Source of the DNA: JABFRG01 sp038210445
GTDB taxonomy: Bacteria; Myxococcota_A; Polyangia; Polyangiales; Polyangiaceae
Assembly (NCBI GenBank): GCA_038210445.1
Contig: JBBQWQ010000018.1
Location: 1 to 64,000, forward strand
Reading direction: 5' to 3'
DNA: 64,000 nt
Shown here: positions 10,679-19,779 of the stretch, piece after piece
How positions within the stretch are numbered: position 1 is the first letter of the stretch
How the letters are laid out: every line of letters starts with the position of its first letter
Translations under genes and position numbers: made by a program
The notes under the pieces: generated by a model
What the model saw: the letters and a program-made list of their open reading frames with translations, nothing else
Databases searched by the model: none
What the model was told of the DNA's origin: nothing

Positions 10679-12202
10679 CTACTTCGAGAGCTCGACGATG
10701 GCGCGCTGGAGCATCGGGTCTTGACCCTTGACCAGCGCCTCGGGCTCGTATTCCACCAACAGATGCGGCTCCACCGACGTTCCGTCGAGCACCTTTCCGT
10801 CGAGGGTGCGCACCTGCGAACGGTTGATGCTCACCTCGAGGGCGGGGCTCCCGGGTAGCGCCCGTGTCTTGTCGCTGGTGATGGTGCCGTAGGCGCCCGC
10901 GGTCCTGGTACCGATGAGCACCGCGCCGGTGGCGAGCTTGGTGGCCAAGGCAAAGTGCTCGGCCGCGCTGTGGGTGGCGCCGTCGATGAGCAGCGCAACG
11001 CGCCCGCGGTAGGGAAAGCGCGCCGGCTGCGGCACCGCGGCAGGGTCCACCGTGCGAACGCTCCGGGAAACGTAGGTCGCCGGGTTCGAGCCGCTGGTGC
11101 GCTCGAAGAACTCGCAGTAGTCGGTGCGGCGCGCGCCCGGAATCTGCGAGACCACGTCGAGCGCCGAACGCAACAGGCCGCCGCCATTGCCGCGCAGGTC
11201 GATGACCAGCCGCGGCGCGTCCTTCACTTTGTCGAACTCGGGCCCCAGGTCCTTCTCGAAGGCTTCTACCGAGGTCTGGGCGAAACCACTAATGTACAGT
11301 ACACCGGTTCCGTCGGCCAGCATCGTGCCAATGGCGGGCTTGGTGTAGTCGCGTCCGAAGGCGTCGTCGCAGCCATAGCCGGCCTCTGCCTTGACCGGCG
11401 CCGGGAGCGTCACGTCGGTATCGGTGCCGGCCCGGCGCACCGTGAGCACGGTGCCGGTGCGGTCGACGCTGAAGAAGCTGCGAAGCGCGAAGGCCATGCG
11501 CCCGGCATCCGACGGCGGCAAGAAGTCGAAGCCCATGGGCTGCGAGAGGAGGAGCGTCTTCAGCGCGTCGCCCCGCTTGCCTTCGATGGCGACGATTTCG
11601 TCACCCCGCTTGAGGACCGCCTTGGGGTCGGCAAGGGTCACCACCGCGTGGTCCTGGTACGGACGCAGGCACGCGCTGTATCGGGTGAGCGATCCGAGCG
11701 AGAACCCGGCGCTCTCGTACGGAGGATAGTCCTGCGCGTCCTTGGGACCCAGATGTTGATGGCCCTGCGGCAGGGCCAGCAGGCCGCTCCACAGCGTGCT
11801 CACGTAGGCCTGCGGCGAACCGTCGCCGAGCAGGAGCTTTTCGCGCAGCGAGCGCTGGAGCGCCGGATAGTCCACCGGCGTCGCCGTGGCGCCGTGGTCG
11901 CGCGACTCGCCGAGGAGCACGTCGATGGCTTGAAGGCGGCCCGTCTCCTCTTCGGTGTACGGCGCGCACGCGCCGGCGCGACACACCTGCCCGTCTTCGC
12001 AGGGGGCCTTTGCGCCCCAAGTGGGAATCGCGCTCTGGAGCTCGCAACGTTTCAGCTCCAGCCCGTCGCACGCGGAGGCGCCGACAGTGCACGCTCCGCC
12101 CGACGTCGCCGGCCGCTCCGCGTCAGCGGGCGCGCTGGAGCAAGCCTCGAGGAAGCACAGAAGAGAGAGTGTGACGCTGGGAAGGGATCGCGAAAGGCGC
12201 AT
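10679..12202 (-). CDS. S41-family (C-terminal processing-like) peptidase, lipoprotein
   Basis: The 507-residue protein has a signal peptide with lipobox LEAC. The N-terminal part contains a short Cys-containing segment (CTVGASACDGLELKRC). A PDZ-like segment (GDEIVAIEG) precedes the S41 core, with DLRGNGGG and the nucleophile region LIDGATHSAAEHFAL (catalytic Ser in HSAAE). The following GTRTAGAYG region is typical of the family. It probably degrades or processes proteins in the periplasm, anchored to a membrane. ATG 12202 was chosen because it gives a proper signal peptide. The gene is convergent with the sigma-factor pair, with a 12-bp gap. Confidence 0.87.
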   Translation of the reverse strand: MRLSRSLPSVTLSLLCFLEACSSAPADAERPATSGGACTVGASACDGLELKRCELQSAIPTWGAKAPCEDGQVCRAGACAPYTEEETGRLQAIDVLLGESRDHGATATPVDYPALQRSLREKLLLGDGSPQAYVSTLWSGLLALPQGHQHLGPKDAQDYPPYESAGFSLGSLTRYSACLRPYQDHAVVTLADPKAVLKRGDEIVAIEGKRGDALKTLLLSQPMGFDFLPPSDAGRMAFALRSFFSVDRTGTVLTVRRAGTDTDVTLPAPVKAEAGYGCDDAFGRDYTKPAIGTMLADGTGVLYISGFAQTSVEAFEKDLGPEFDKVKDAPRLVIDLRGNGGGLLRSALDVVSQIPGARRTDYCEFFERTSGSNPATYVSRSVRTVDPAAVPQPARFPYRGRVALLIDGATHSAAEHFALATKLATGAVLIGTRTAGAYGTITSDKTRALPGSPALEVSINRSQVRTLDGKVLDGTSVEPHLLVEYEPEALVKGQDPMLQRAIVELSK

Positions 12203-12308
12203 GATGGCACGCGCCAAGCACGATGCGTTCCAGTGCGCGCGACCGCACCGCGCACGGCAAATCACCGAACGCCGTGCATCCTCTAACGGCGCTACGCGTC
12301 AGCTGCGC

Positions 12309-12866
12309 TCAATCGGTTGCGAGGGTGGTCGCGAAGGCCGGCACAGTTGTGCCACGGACGACGCCCTTCGACGGAGTTGCGATGGCGTCCATCACCGCGA
12401 CCATCGAGCCATACGGCATCTCGTGCGGCGTGTGCATCACGGCGCGGTCCGACTTTCCGTCGGAGAGATCGCGATGGGCGCCGCGCGCCTTCCACTCTTC
12501 TTCGATGGCTTTTGCGAGATCGGGATAGCGAACGATGCGATTGCCCCGCACCGTGGTGACGTCCTCGTGGCGCGGAACGTCGCGCGAGGACACCACCGCC
12601 GGTCCCTCGCGCCACTCCAGCACGAACTTCTCGGCGCTGGAGGTGCGCACGTGCAACGCGAGCTCCGGTTTGGGCGGCGTCACCACTTCGGTGGGGTCGC
12701 CGGGCGCCTTGCTGCTGGCTTCGATGCGCGACATCTGCGACCACACCGCGGTGATGAGAAGGAACGAAACCGTCACCATCAGCAGATCGATCATGGGGAT
12801 CATGTTGATCTCCGAATCGAGGCTGCGTCGTCCTCCCGAGGGACCGTCGACCGATACACCTGCCAT
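12309..12866 (-). CDS. ExbD/TolR-family protein
   Basis: The 185-residue protein starts at ATG 12866 with a clear AAGGAG site. One N-terminal transmembrane helix contains the functional Asp (EINMIPMIDLLMVTVSFLLI), as in ExbD/TolR proteins that use proton-motive force. A periplasmic domain ending MVAVMDAIATPSKG follows. The usual ExbB/TolQ partner and a TonB protein are not in the neighbourhood, so it either pairs with subunits encoded elsewhere or has a specialised role. Family membership is clear and the substrate is unknown. Confidence 0.82.
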   Translation of the reverse strand: MAGVSVDGPSGGRRSLDSEINMIPMIDLLMVTVSFLLITAVWSQMSRIEASSKAPGDPTEVVTPPKPELALHVRTSSAEKFVLEWREGPAVVSSRDVPRHEDVTTVRGNRIVRYPDLAKAIEEEWKARGAHRDLSDGKSDRAVMHTPHEMPYGSMVAVMDAIATPSKGVVRGTTVPAFATTLATD

Positions 12867-13073
12867 GAAAGTCTCCTTGCCGTGCGCGAGCGTTGCGCGT
12901 TCGAGGTACGGACCGGCGACGACGATCAAGGTTCCCGAGCCCCCGTTCTTCGCATCCGAGCGGAAGCTTCGCGCAGCGCCGGATCGCAGCGCCGCGGCGC
13001 CATCGGCGTTCGCCGGGGCGATCTCCACACGTGGCCCTTGGAACGCGGGCCCGCCTCAGGCAACCTCGAGAGC

Positions 13074-14483
13074 ATGGAAATCGAGTTCGTCGGCGCCGCC
13101 CAGTGCGTGACCGGCTCCAAGCACATCGTTCGCACCGACCACGCCACGCTGCTGCTCGACTGCGGGCTGGCCCAGGGGCGCCGCCGCGAGTCGTTCGACA
13201 TGAACGCGCACCTGGGTCTCGACGCTCGAGCCATCGACGCCGTGATTCTCTCCCACGCCCACATCGACCACTCGGGAGCCCTGCCGATTCTGGTGCGAAG
13301 CGGCTTCGACGGCCCCATCTACGCCACGCCCGCTACCCGCGACCTGTGTGCGGTCATGCTGGAAGACGCCGCCAACATCCAGATCTCCGATGCGCGCTAC
13401 GTGAACAAGGTCATCGAGCGCGACCAGGTGGACATGGACGCGGTGGAGCCGCTCTACACCGAAGCCGACGTGGTGCGGGTCCTCGAGCGCATGGTCTCGG
13501 TGCCCTACCACCGGCGCATCTATGTGGGAAAGGGCGTTCACCTCACGTTCCTCGACGCCGGCCACGTCCTCGGAAGCGCAATCACGGTGCTCGACGTGGA
13601 GGGCAAGAAGCGAAACGAGCGCCTCATTTTTACCGGCGATCTCGGGCGTCGCAACATGCCCATTCTGCGCGATCCAGAGACGCCGCCGGGCGCCACCACG
13701 CTCATCAGCGAGAGCACCTATGGCGATCGCCTACACCGGCCCATCGAGGAGATGGAAGGCGAGCTGGCCGCGGTTCTCAAGCGCACCTACGATCGCGGCG
13801 GCAAGGTCATCATTCCCTCGTTTTCGCTGGAGCGGGCCCAGGAGGTCATCTTCGTGCTCAAAAAGCTTCAGGCCAAGGGCCTGATGCCGAAGATGCCTTG
13901 CTACGTGGACTCGCCGCTCACCGTGAAGATCACCGACATCTTCAAGCTGCACCCCGAGTGCTACGACGAGGAGACGCGGGCTCTGGTCACCGGGAGCAGC
14001 TCGCCCTTCGACTTCGAAGACCTGCGCTACGTCTCGGAGAAAGAAGACAGCAAGGCGCTTTCTTCTTCCGGCGAGCCCTCCATCATCATCTCCGCCAGCG
14101 GCATGTGCGAAGCGGGCCGCGTGCTCCACCACCTGAAGGCCAGTATCGAGAGCGAGAAGAACACAGTCATGCTGGTGGGCTTTCAGGCGCAGCACACGCT
14201 GGGCCGGCGCATCGTCGAGCGGCGCAAGCGGGTGAAGATCTTCGGCGTGGAGCGCGATCTCCGCGCCGAGGTCGTGGTGATGAACGGCTTCTCTGCGCAC
14301 GCCGACCAGGACGATCTGGTGAGCTTCGCCGAGGGCTGCCGCGAGCAGGGCGAGCTCCGCAAAGTGCTGCTGGTGCACGGCGAGACCGGCGCGCTCGGCG
14401 CGCTGCGCACCAAGCTCGGCGAGGCGGCCTTCGACGACGTGACCATCCCCGCGCGGGGCGATCGCGTTCGCTTCGGTCAGTAG
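13074..14483 (+). CDS. Metallo-beta-lactamase/beta-CASP RNA-processing-type hydrolase
   Basis: The 469-residue protein carries the zinc-binding motif HAHIDHSG (His61, His63, Asp65, His66), then GHVLGSA and FTGDLGR. The beta-CASP signatures are GKVIIPSFSLERAQE, ISASGMCEAGR and the late histidine in FSAHADQDD. This matches bacterial and archaeal beta-CASP nucleases related to the cleavage/polyadenylation factor CPSF73, acting on RNA in the cytosol. ATG 13074 gives the canonical EIEFVGAAQCVTGSKHIV start. The open frame further upstream is low-complexity. The 3' end overlaps the convergent gene by 7 bp. Confidence 0.9.
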   Translation: MEIEFVGAAQCVTGSKHIVRTDHATLLLDCGLAQGRRRESFDMNAHLGLDARAIDAVILSHAHIDHSGALPILVRSGFDGPIYATPATRDLCAVMLEDAANIQISDARYVNKVIERDQVDMDAVEPLYTEADVVRVLERMVSVPYHRRIYVGKGVHLTFLDAGHVLGSAITVLDVEGKKRNERLIFTGDLGRRNMPILRDPETPPGATTLISESTYGDRLHRPIEEMEGELAAVLKRTYDRGGKVIIPSFSLERAQEVIFVLKKLQAKGLMPKMPCYVDSPLTVKITDIFKLHPECYDEETRALVTGSSSPFDFEDLRYVSEKEDSKALSSSGEPSIIISASGMCEAGRVLHHLKASIESEKNTVMLVGFQAQHTLGRRIVERRKRVKIFGVERDLRAEVVVMNGFSAHADQDDLVSFAEGCREQGELRKVLLVHGETGALGALRTKLGEAAFDDVTIPARGDRVRFGQ

Positions 14484-15466
14484 GCGGTGGTAAGCCGCTG
14501 CTCGCCGATGATGGCGAGATGATTGGCCACCGGCTTTTCGAGCCCGGGAACGCCGCCGGCCACCGGCCCGCTGAGCAGCCCGACGCCGCCCTGAACGCGC
14601 CGACCCGCGAGCGCCGACGAGCTGCCGCTATCGAGCTCGATGGCGGTATCGGCGCCTTCGTCGGCCATGAGCTTGGCGAAGTCTGCGAGAGAAACGCCCA
14701 CGCTGCGGTTCGCCTGCTGGCCGTCCACCACCACCAGGATAAGCGTTTGCCGGTCGCGGTCGAGGCCGGCGCCGCTGCGCGCCATGACCTGCCCGGGTAG
14801 CGCGCACGCCGTTTCGGCGCTGAGCTTGCCGCCGGTGAGAAAGATGCAATCGCCGGAGATGGCGTTGTACGCGGTGCCCGACGGGGTGCCGATGTTGGCC
14901 ACGTTGTTCTCGGCGAAAAACAGCGTCGGCGAGGTGGTACCGGCGGTGGGCGCCTTGCCGTACGGCACGCCCTTCGAAGCGGAGAACCCCAACGGTCGCA
15001 GCGCGTCGCCCGGCGCAGGCGGCGGCGCAAAAGCGTCGAACGAATGCTTGGGCTCGAACACGTCGCCGTTAATCACCACGTCGGCCTGAACCTCGCGCGC
15101 GAAATCGGACGGCGTCTTGGCGCTCACCGGCAGCAGGCGAGAGGGGTCGCCGGGCGTCACCAGCAGCTGCAGGCCGGGCGTGCGAAGGTCGACCTTCACC
15201 ACGTGCCACACGCGCGGGACCGGCGTATCGATCACCTTACGCTCGTAGCGAATGCCGCTCGCCACCGTGTAATGCACCGGCTCCGGCGGCACCACCGCGG
15301 CGACCCAAGCGTTCAGCAGACCGAACGCCGCCACGCCCACGCCGGGCGGCGTGAGCACCACGAACAGGAGCGCACGGGTCTCCCAGGCTCGCTTGTGGTC
15401 GAGGGCAAAACGCACCGCGAGGCCAAGGAGGGCGAGGCCTACGAGAATGAGAGCATACGCGATCAT
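14477..15466 (-). CDS. Phosphodiester glycosidase (NAGPA-like) family protein
   Basis: The 329-residue protein has two N-terminal hydrophobic helices, which suggest membrane anchoring with the catalytic domain outside. The C-terminal two thirds resembles the NAGPA family that removes GlcNAc from phosphodiester-linked glycans. Visible elements are INGDVFEP, LILVVVDGQQANRSVGVSLADFAKLM, the Asp-rich loop AIELDSGSSSAL and the end motif EKPVANHLAI. The usual DGGGSS core reads DSGSSS here. The substrate is unknown, perhaps an envelope polysaccharide or teichoic-like polymer. Confidence 0.8.
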   Translation of the reverse strand: MIAYALILVGLALLGLAVRFALDHKRAWETRALLFVVLTPPGVGVAAFGLLNAWVAAVVPPEPVHYTVASGIRYERKVIDTPVPRVWHVVKVDLRTPGLQLLVTPGDPSRLLPVSAKTPSDFAREVQADVVINGDVFEPKHSFDAFAPPPAPGDALRPLGFSASKGVPYGKAPTAGTTSPTLFFAENNVANIGTPSGTAYNAISGDCIFLTGGKLSAETACALPGQVMARSGAGLDRDRQTLILVVVDGQQANRSVGVSLADFAKLMADEGADTAIELDSGSSSALAGRRVQGGVGLLSGPVAGGVPGLEKPVANHLAIIGEQRLTTAY

Positions 15467-15516
15467 GCGACCTCTTCCCTATCACGATCCCATCCAGGAG
15501 CGGTAGCCTTCGGGCC

Positions 15517-17475
15517 ATGAGCGAGCAGCCGCGAATTCGCAAGATGGTCCTCTTCAAACACGGCGTGGCCTACCTGGAGCGGAGCGGCCCGGCCGAGCAC
15601 GCGTTCGAGCTCTCCTTCAAGCGAGAAGAGATGAGCGACGTGCTGAAGTCGCTGGCGGCCTGGGTGGTGCGCGGCGAGGCGCGGGTGAACTGGGTTGCCT
15701 TCGAGAAGCCGGAGGATCCGGAGCAAGTGCTGCGCGATCGAAACCTGGGGTTCGCTCCCGGCGACGCGCTCTCCGGGCTGCTCGGCGCCCTGCGTGGGCA
15801 GACGATCGCGCTCAGCACCGGCGGCGCCGCGAAGCGCGGTGAGCTGCTCGGCTACCAGAGCGTACCCGGCGAAAATGGCGCCGAGGAGCGGGTGGTGGTG
15901 CTGCGTACCGAAGCGGGTCGGCTCGAGCTGGTTCAGCTTCGCAGCGTCACCGGGGTGGAGCTCCTGGAGGAGCGATCGCGGAGCGACGTCGCGTTCATTC
16001 TCGATCGCAGCCGGGCGGCCACCTCGGGCGAGAACCGCGCGGTGCGCATCCACGTCGAGGGGCGCGCGGAGGAGCTGCGGGTCTCATACGTGATCCCCGC
16101 GCCCACCTGGCGCGTCTCCTATCGCGTCGCGCTCGCGGGCGACGAAGCCACCATCATGGGCTGGGGCATCGTGCACAATCCTGCGGCCGAAGACATCGAG
16201 GGCGTCCAGCTCACCCTCACCACCGGGCAGCCGGTGAGCTTTCTCATCGACCTCTACAACCCCAAGACGGTGGCGCGTACGGTGGTGGAGGAGCAGAGCC
16301 GGGCGGCCAGCGCGCCGAAGAAGTTCGAGAAGGCTCGGCGCGCGAGCATGGGGCCCGTCGGGGCCGCGGCACCGGCCCCCGCCATGTTCGCCATGGCGGC
16401 CGCACCCATGGTCATGGACGCCGACACGCCGGCGGGCGGCTTCGGCGCCGCATACGCCGGCAGCGTAACGCCCCAGGCGGAAGGTTTCGATCGGGGCGAG
16501 CTCTTCGAGTACCGCATCGCGGCGCCGGTATCGATTGGACGCGGCGGCTCGGCCATGGTGCCACTCTTCGTCGCCAAGACGCCGGCCAAGAAGGAGCGCA
16601 TTTGGCGCGACGGCGAACCGCCCAACCCCGACCTGGTGCTCACCTTCGACAACGACACTGGGGTGGTGCTGGAGGAAGGCCCGGCGGTCATCTACGACGG
16701 CGACGTGTACGCGGGCGAGTCGATGGTGCCCTACAGCGCGCGCAAGGCAAAGGTGCGCCTCGGCTTCGCCAAGGACCTCTCGGTGCACTGCACCGGGCGC
16801 GCCCAGAGCCGCACCGTGTTCACCAGCGTGCAGGTGATCCGCGGCGCGCTGGTGGAGGAGTTTCGCGAGGAGACAGACCACGTGTTCCGGGTGGAGAGCG
16901 ATCACCAGGAGCCGGTCGACGTGGTGGTAGAGATGCCCCGCGACCACACGCGAACGCTCAACGAGGCCTTCGCGATGCCCTTCGAAGAGACCGAGGGCTT
17001 TCACCGGTTCCGGCTCACCGCGCCGCCCGGCGGCTCCGCAGACATCACCGTTCAGGCCCGCTGGCAACGGCACGCGCGGGTGCAATGGCAGCAGGTCGAC
17101 CAGAGTCGCCTGAGCCGGTGGCTCTCGGAGCGATTCCTCGACGACGCCACCATCGAGAAGCTGCGAGGGGTGCTGGCGCTGCAAGATCAGGAACGCGAGC
17201 TCGAGCGCACACTGCAGAGCTGGCGCGATCATCAAGTCCAGGTGGGCGCCCGCATCGATCGCAGCCGGCAACAACTCGGGGTGCTCAAGGATACCGGTCC
17301 CGAGGGCGAGCTCCGGCTTCGCTACGTGCGCGATCTCGAAGCGGCACAGAACCAGATGGCCGAGGCGGAAGCCGCCGCAGAAACGCTGGTCCGCCAGGTA
17401 GCCGACCTGCAGATCGAGGCGCGATCGCAGCTGGAGATGGTGCTCCGCGAAGCACCCTCGGTGCCCGCGCGATGA
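15517..17475 (+). CDS. DUF4139-domain protein with C-terminal coiled coil
   Basis: The 652-residue protein begins with a strand-rich domain (IRKMVLFKHGVAYLERSG). The long DUF4139-type domain contains YVIPAPTWRVSYRVAL, GWGIVHNPAAEDIEGVQL and DHTRTLNEAF. A low-complexity Ala/Met/Pro insert lies at about residues 270-300. Residues 545-645 are charged and helical with a coiled-coil pattern (DQERELERTLQSWRDH). No signal peptide is visible. Related DUF4139 proteins include mucoidy-inhibitor-like proteins, but the function of this subfamily is not established. Confidence 0.75.
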   Translation: MSEQPRIRKMVLFKHGVAYLERSGPAEHAFELSFKREEMSDVLKSLAAWVVRGEARVNWVAFEKPEDPEQVLRDRNLGFAPGDALSGLLGALRGQTIALSTGGAAKRGELLGYQSVPGENGAEERVVVLRTEAGRLELVQLRSVTGVELLEERSRSDVAFILDRSRAATSGENRAVRIHVEGRAEELRVSYVIPAPTWRVSYRVALAGDEATIMGWGIVHNPAAEDIEGVQLTLTTGQPVSFLIDLYNPKTVARTVVEEQSRAASAPKKFEKARRASMGPVGAAAPAPAMFAMAAAPMVMDADTPAGGFGAAYAGSVTPQAEGFDRGELFEYRIAAPVSIGRGGSAMVPLFVAKTPAKKERIWRDGEPPNPDLVLTFDNDTGVVLEEGPAVIYDGDVYAGESMVPYSARKAKVRLGFAKDLSVHCTGRAQSRTVFTSVQVIRGALVEEFREETDHVFRVESDHQEPVDVVVEMPRDHTRTLNEAFAMPFEETEGFHRFRLTAPPGGSADITVQARWQRHARVQWQQVDQSRLSRWLSERFLDDATIEKLRGVLALQDQERELERTLQSWRDHQVQVGARIDRSRQQLGVLKDTGPEGELRLRYVRDLEAAQNQMAEAEAAAETLVRQVADLQIEARSQLEMVLREAPSVPAR

Positions 17476-17677
17476 TGCGTAGCCGGGTTCGCTCTGCAGC
17501 GTCGGCGCATCAGCGCTCTTCGCGAGGCCCGTCACCGGCGCGAGACAAAACTTCGATTTTCGAAGCGAATACATGCACTTTTGCCCACGACGACGGCCCA
17601 AGTGCGGGCCCCGATTCCCTGGCACAGAAGGTGTAGTAAAGAGGCCCGGCGAGCCGATGCTCGCCAGGAGAGACCCG

Positions 17678-18091
17678 ATGCATTTTTCGAAGTCCGTAGT
17701 CCTTTCGCTTCTCGTTCTTTGCGCTTGTGGCGGCCCGCTCAAGTACGCGCCCAAAGCCACGTCGCGCGCTCCGGAAGCCGACACCAACATCGTGGCCGAG
17801 GTGAAGGAGGCGCAACACGCGACGCGCCTTAGCGTCAAGCTGCAGCACCTGGCGCCGCCCGGTCGCATCCAGGAAGGCTCGAAAACCTACCTGGTGTGGC
17901 AGCGCAAAAACAGCGACGCCGCGTGGACCCGCGTGGCCGCGCTGGCCTATGACGAGGGCAACCGCGAGGGCAAGCTCGAGGAAGCCACCGTGCCGGAGAC
18001 GAGCTTCCAGCTCATGGTCACCGCCGAAGAGAAGGCCGACGCAGCTTCGCCCTCGCCCCACGTGGTGGTGGAGCAGAAGGTAAACCAGTAG
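17678..18091 (+). CDS. Small lipoprotein, 137 residues
   Basis: ATG 17678 is preceded by AGGAG at 7 bp and gives a signal peptide with lipobox LCAC. The mature protein is compact and beta-rich (TYLVWQRKNSDAAWTRVAALAYDEGNREG) and recalls small myxobacterial envelope lipoproteins of unknown role. The stop codon directly abuts that of the convergent Cys-rich gene, leaving no intergenic base. Confidence 0.75.
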   Translation: MHFSKSVVLSLLVLCACGGPLKYAPKATSRAPEADTNIVAEVKEAQHATRLSVKLQHLAPPGRIQEGSKTYLVWQRKNSDAAWTRVAALAYDEGNREGKLEEATVPETSFQLMVTAEEKADAASPSPHVVVEQKVNQ

Positions 18092-18553
18092 CTACTGGCA
18101 GAGGGTGAGCGAGCCGTTCTGCTCGCAGCGAAGGCCGAGGCAGCACTCGCTGGTGTTTCGGCAGACGTTGAACTTGCGACCGCACGTGGGGCGACACAGC
18201 CCCGCGTCGCCCACCGGGTCGGTGGCGCACTTGCCGGCGTCGCAGCAGTCGAGGTCGGCCTTGCAGGCGCCGGCGGCGGCGGAGCAGGTGCCGCAGGTGT
18301 TGCCCGTGCGGCAGAAGTCTTTGGTGGTGCCCGCGTAGCAACACTCGCTCCCGCACACGATGCAGACGGGCGGCGTCTCCTCGACCGCGTCGCCCGCGGC
18401 GTCGACCGCGCCCGCATCGGCCGCCGGTGGGTCCACGTGCGTAGATGCATCGACCCCGGCGTCGACGTCGGTGGCCGTGTAGGTGGCGCATGCGGCAGCG
18501 GCCAGCGTCGTCGCCGCGGCACAGCCCCACGCCAGTCGCCTTCGCGCCATCAT
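18092..18553 (-). CDS. Cysteine-rich lipoprotein
   Basis: The 153-residue product (ATG 18553, or 18550) has a hydrophobic leader ending AAAC and an Asp/Ala linker. Its C-terminal half has about 18 cysteines in repeating knots (CIVCGSECC, DLDCCDAGKC, TSECCLGLRCEQ). The spacing resembles small disulfide-rich, dickkopf- or EB-type modules found in secreted myxobacterial proteins. It is probably a surface-exposed disulfide-stabilised binding protein. Confidence 0.72.
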   Translation of the reverse strand: MMARRRLAWGCAAATTLAAAACATYTATDVDAGVDASTHVDPPAADAGAVDAAGDAVEETPPVCIVCGSECCYAGTTKDFCRTGNTCGTCSAAAGACKADLDCCDAGKCATDPVGDAGLCRPTCGRKFNVCRNTSECCLGLRCEQNGSLTLCQ

Positions 18554-18648
18554 GGTAACCAAGGTAGCATCACTCGGGGGGTACGGCGCATTTCGAGGTC
18601 GCGCACCTTTGCGATGACGCACGGGCAGCGCACGTTTACCATCGGCGT

Positions 18649-19776
18649 GTGTTCTTCGGACCCCAACCCGCCGCCTGGGTGGCCGTGGCAGAAGCATTTC
18701 AGCTGCAGCCGTTCGAGCCGGTGGCAGGGTTCGCGCGCGGCATGGGCTTTCGCCAACTGAAGCGAACGCTGGGCGTTCCGGTGACGCGCGGCGTCGAGCT
18801 CAAGCACTGGTTGTACGGCGCCTACCGGGGTGCCGAGGCGGCGATACTCACCTTCGAAGAGGGGTCTGGCAGCAGCACCGTTTCGTACACCGGCGTCGTG
18901 GTGCGCGTGGACCCGCCGCTGTTTCTCGGGCTCTCTCTGGGGCGGCACGGGTGGATTCGCCTCTTCGAAGAGCCGGACATCGAGCTCGGCTCACCGCGCA
19001 TCGACGCCGCGCTGCGGGTAACCGGCGCGAATGCCGAGCGGGTGCGGGCGTTCTTCGATCTGCGAGACCCCAGCGTAGGGCCACTCATCGATCGCGTGAT
19101 GCAGCTCGAGGCCCTGCCTGAGCTCTGGGTCACCGATTCCACGGTGGGGGTCGCCGGGTCCGGCAACGTGGTGGAGCTCCGCCTGCTCGCAAGCTGGCTC
19201 GGGCGCGCGACGGAGCTCGCGGAGGCGCTCGTGCGGCGGGGGCAGCAATTCGCGGCGACGCCGGGAGAACGTGCGCAGCAAGCCGAGTGGCAGTGCTTCG
19301 CCGACGAAGCCGGCTTCCACTTCGATGCGCGCCGAATGAAGCTGACCGCCAAGAGCCGGCCGCTGGAAATTGCGCTCGAGCACGACGGATGCCAGTTGAT
19401 GACCGCGGTGACGCTAGCCTTTCCCCGCGCCATCGACGTGGGCTTCGCAGTGCGCCGGACAGCAGCCCCGTCGTTCTTGCAGGGGCTCTTCAGCCAAGAC
19501 ATTCAGGTGGGTGATCCGGCGTTCGACGATCGCTACATCGTGACCGGCTTTCCCGAGCCGCGCATCCGCGATCTGCTGCGACGGCCTCGGCTCCTGGCGG
19601 CCCTCGGCTACCTGGCGGGGCGCACCATGGAGGTGCAGATGAACCACGCGCAGCTGTTCTTCCGGCTGGCCGGCTCGAGCCCGACCACCGCGCACCTGAC
19701 CCAGCTCACCGAGCTCGCCACCGCAGTCAGCGCCGAGCTCTTTGGCGAGATCACCGCCGCCCATCCGTTCCGCTGA
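18649..19776 (+). CDS. Hypothetical cytosolic protein, 375 residues
   Basis: I do not recognise this protein. It has no signal peptide or obvious transmembrane helix. The first half alternates strands and loops (ELKHWLYGAYRGAEAAILTFEEG, VVVRVDPPLFLGLSLG) and the second half is helical. The first 60 residues resemble the core of DUF-type proteins that measure local charge, but no motif supports a function. The start is a GTG at 18649, with no strong ribosome site. It is divergent from the Cys-rich lipoprotein. Confidence 0.65.
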   Translation: MFFGPQPAAWVAVAEAFQLQPFEPVAGFARGMGFRQLKRTLGVPVTRGVELKHWLYGAYRGAEAAILTFEEGSGSSTVSYTGVVVRVDPPLFLGLSLGRHGWIRLFEEPDIELGSPRIDAALRVTGANAERVRAFFDLRDPSVGPLIDRVMQLEALPELWVTDSTVGVAGSGNVVELRLLASWLGRATELAEALVRRGQQFAATPGERAQQAEWQCFADEAGFHFDARRMKLTAKSRPLEIALEHDGCQLMTAVTLAFPRAIDVGFAVRRTAAPSFLQGLFSQDIQVGDPAFDDRYIVTGFPEPRIRDLLRRPRLLAALGYLAGRTMEVQMNHAQLFFRLAGSSPTTAHLTQLTELATAVSAELFGEITAAHPFR

Positions 19777-19779
19777 CCA

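Noticed and set aside
12893..14800. Arg-rich plus-strand frame overlapping the beta-CASP gene.
   Set aside because: It is frame-shifted against the metallo-hydrolase and consists of Arg/His/Gly codons typical of shadow frames in GC-rich DNA.
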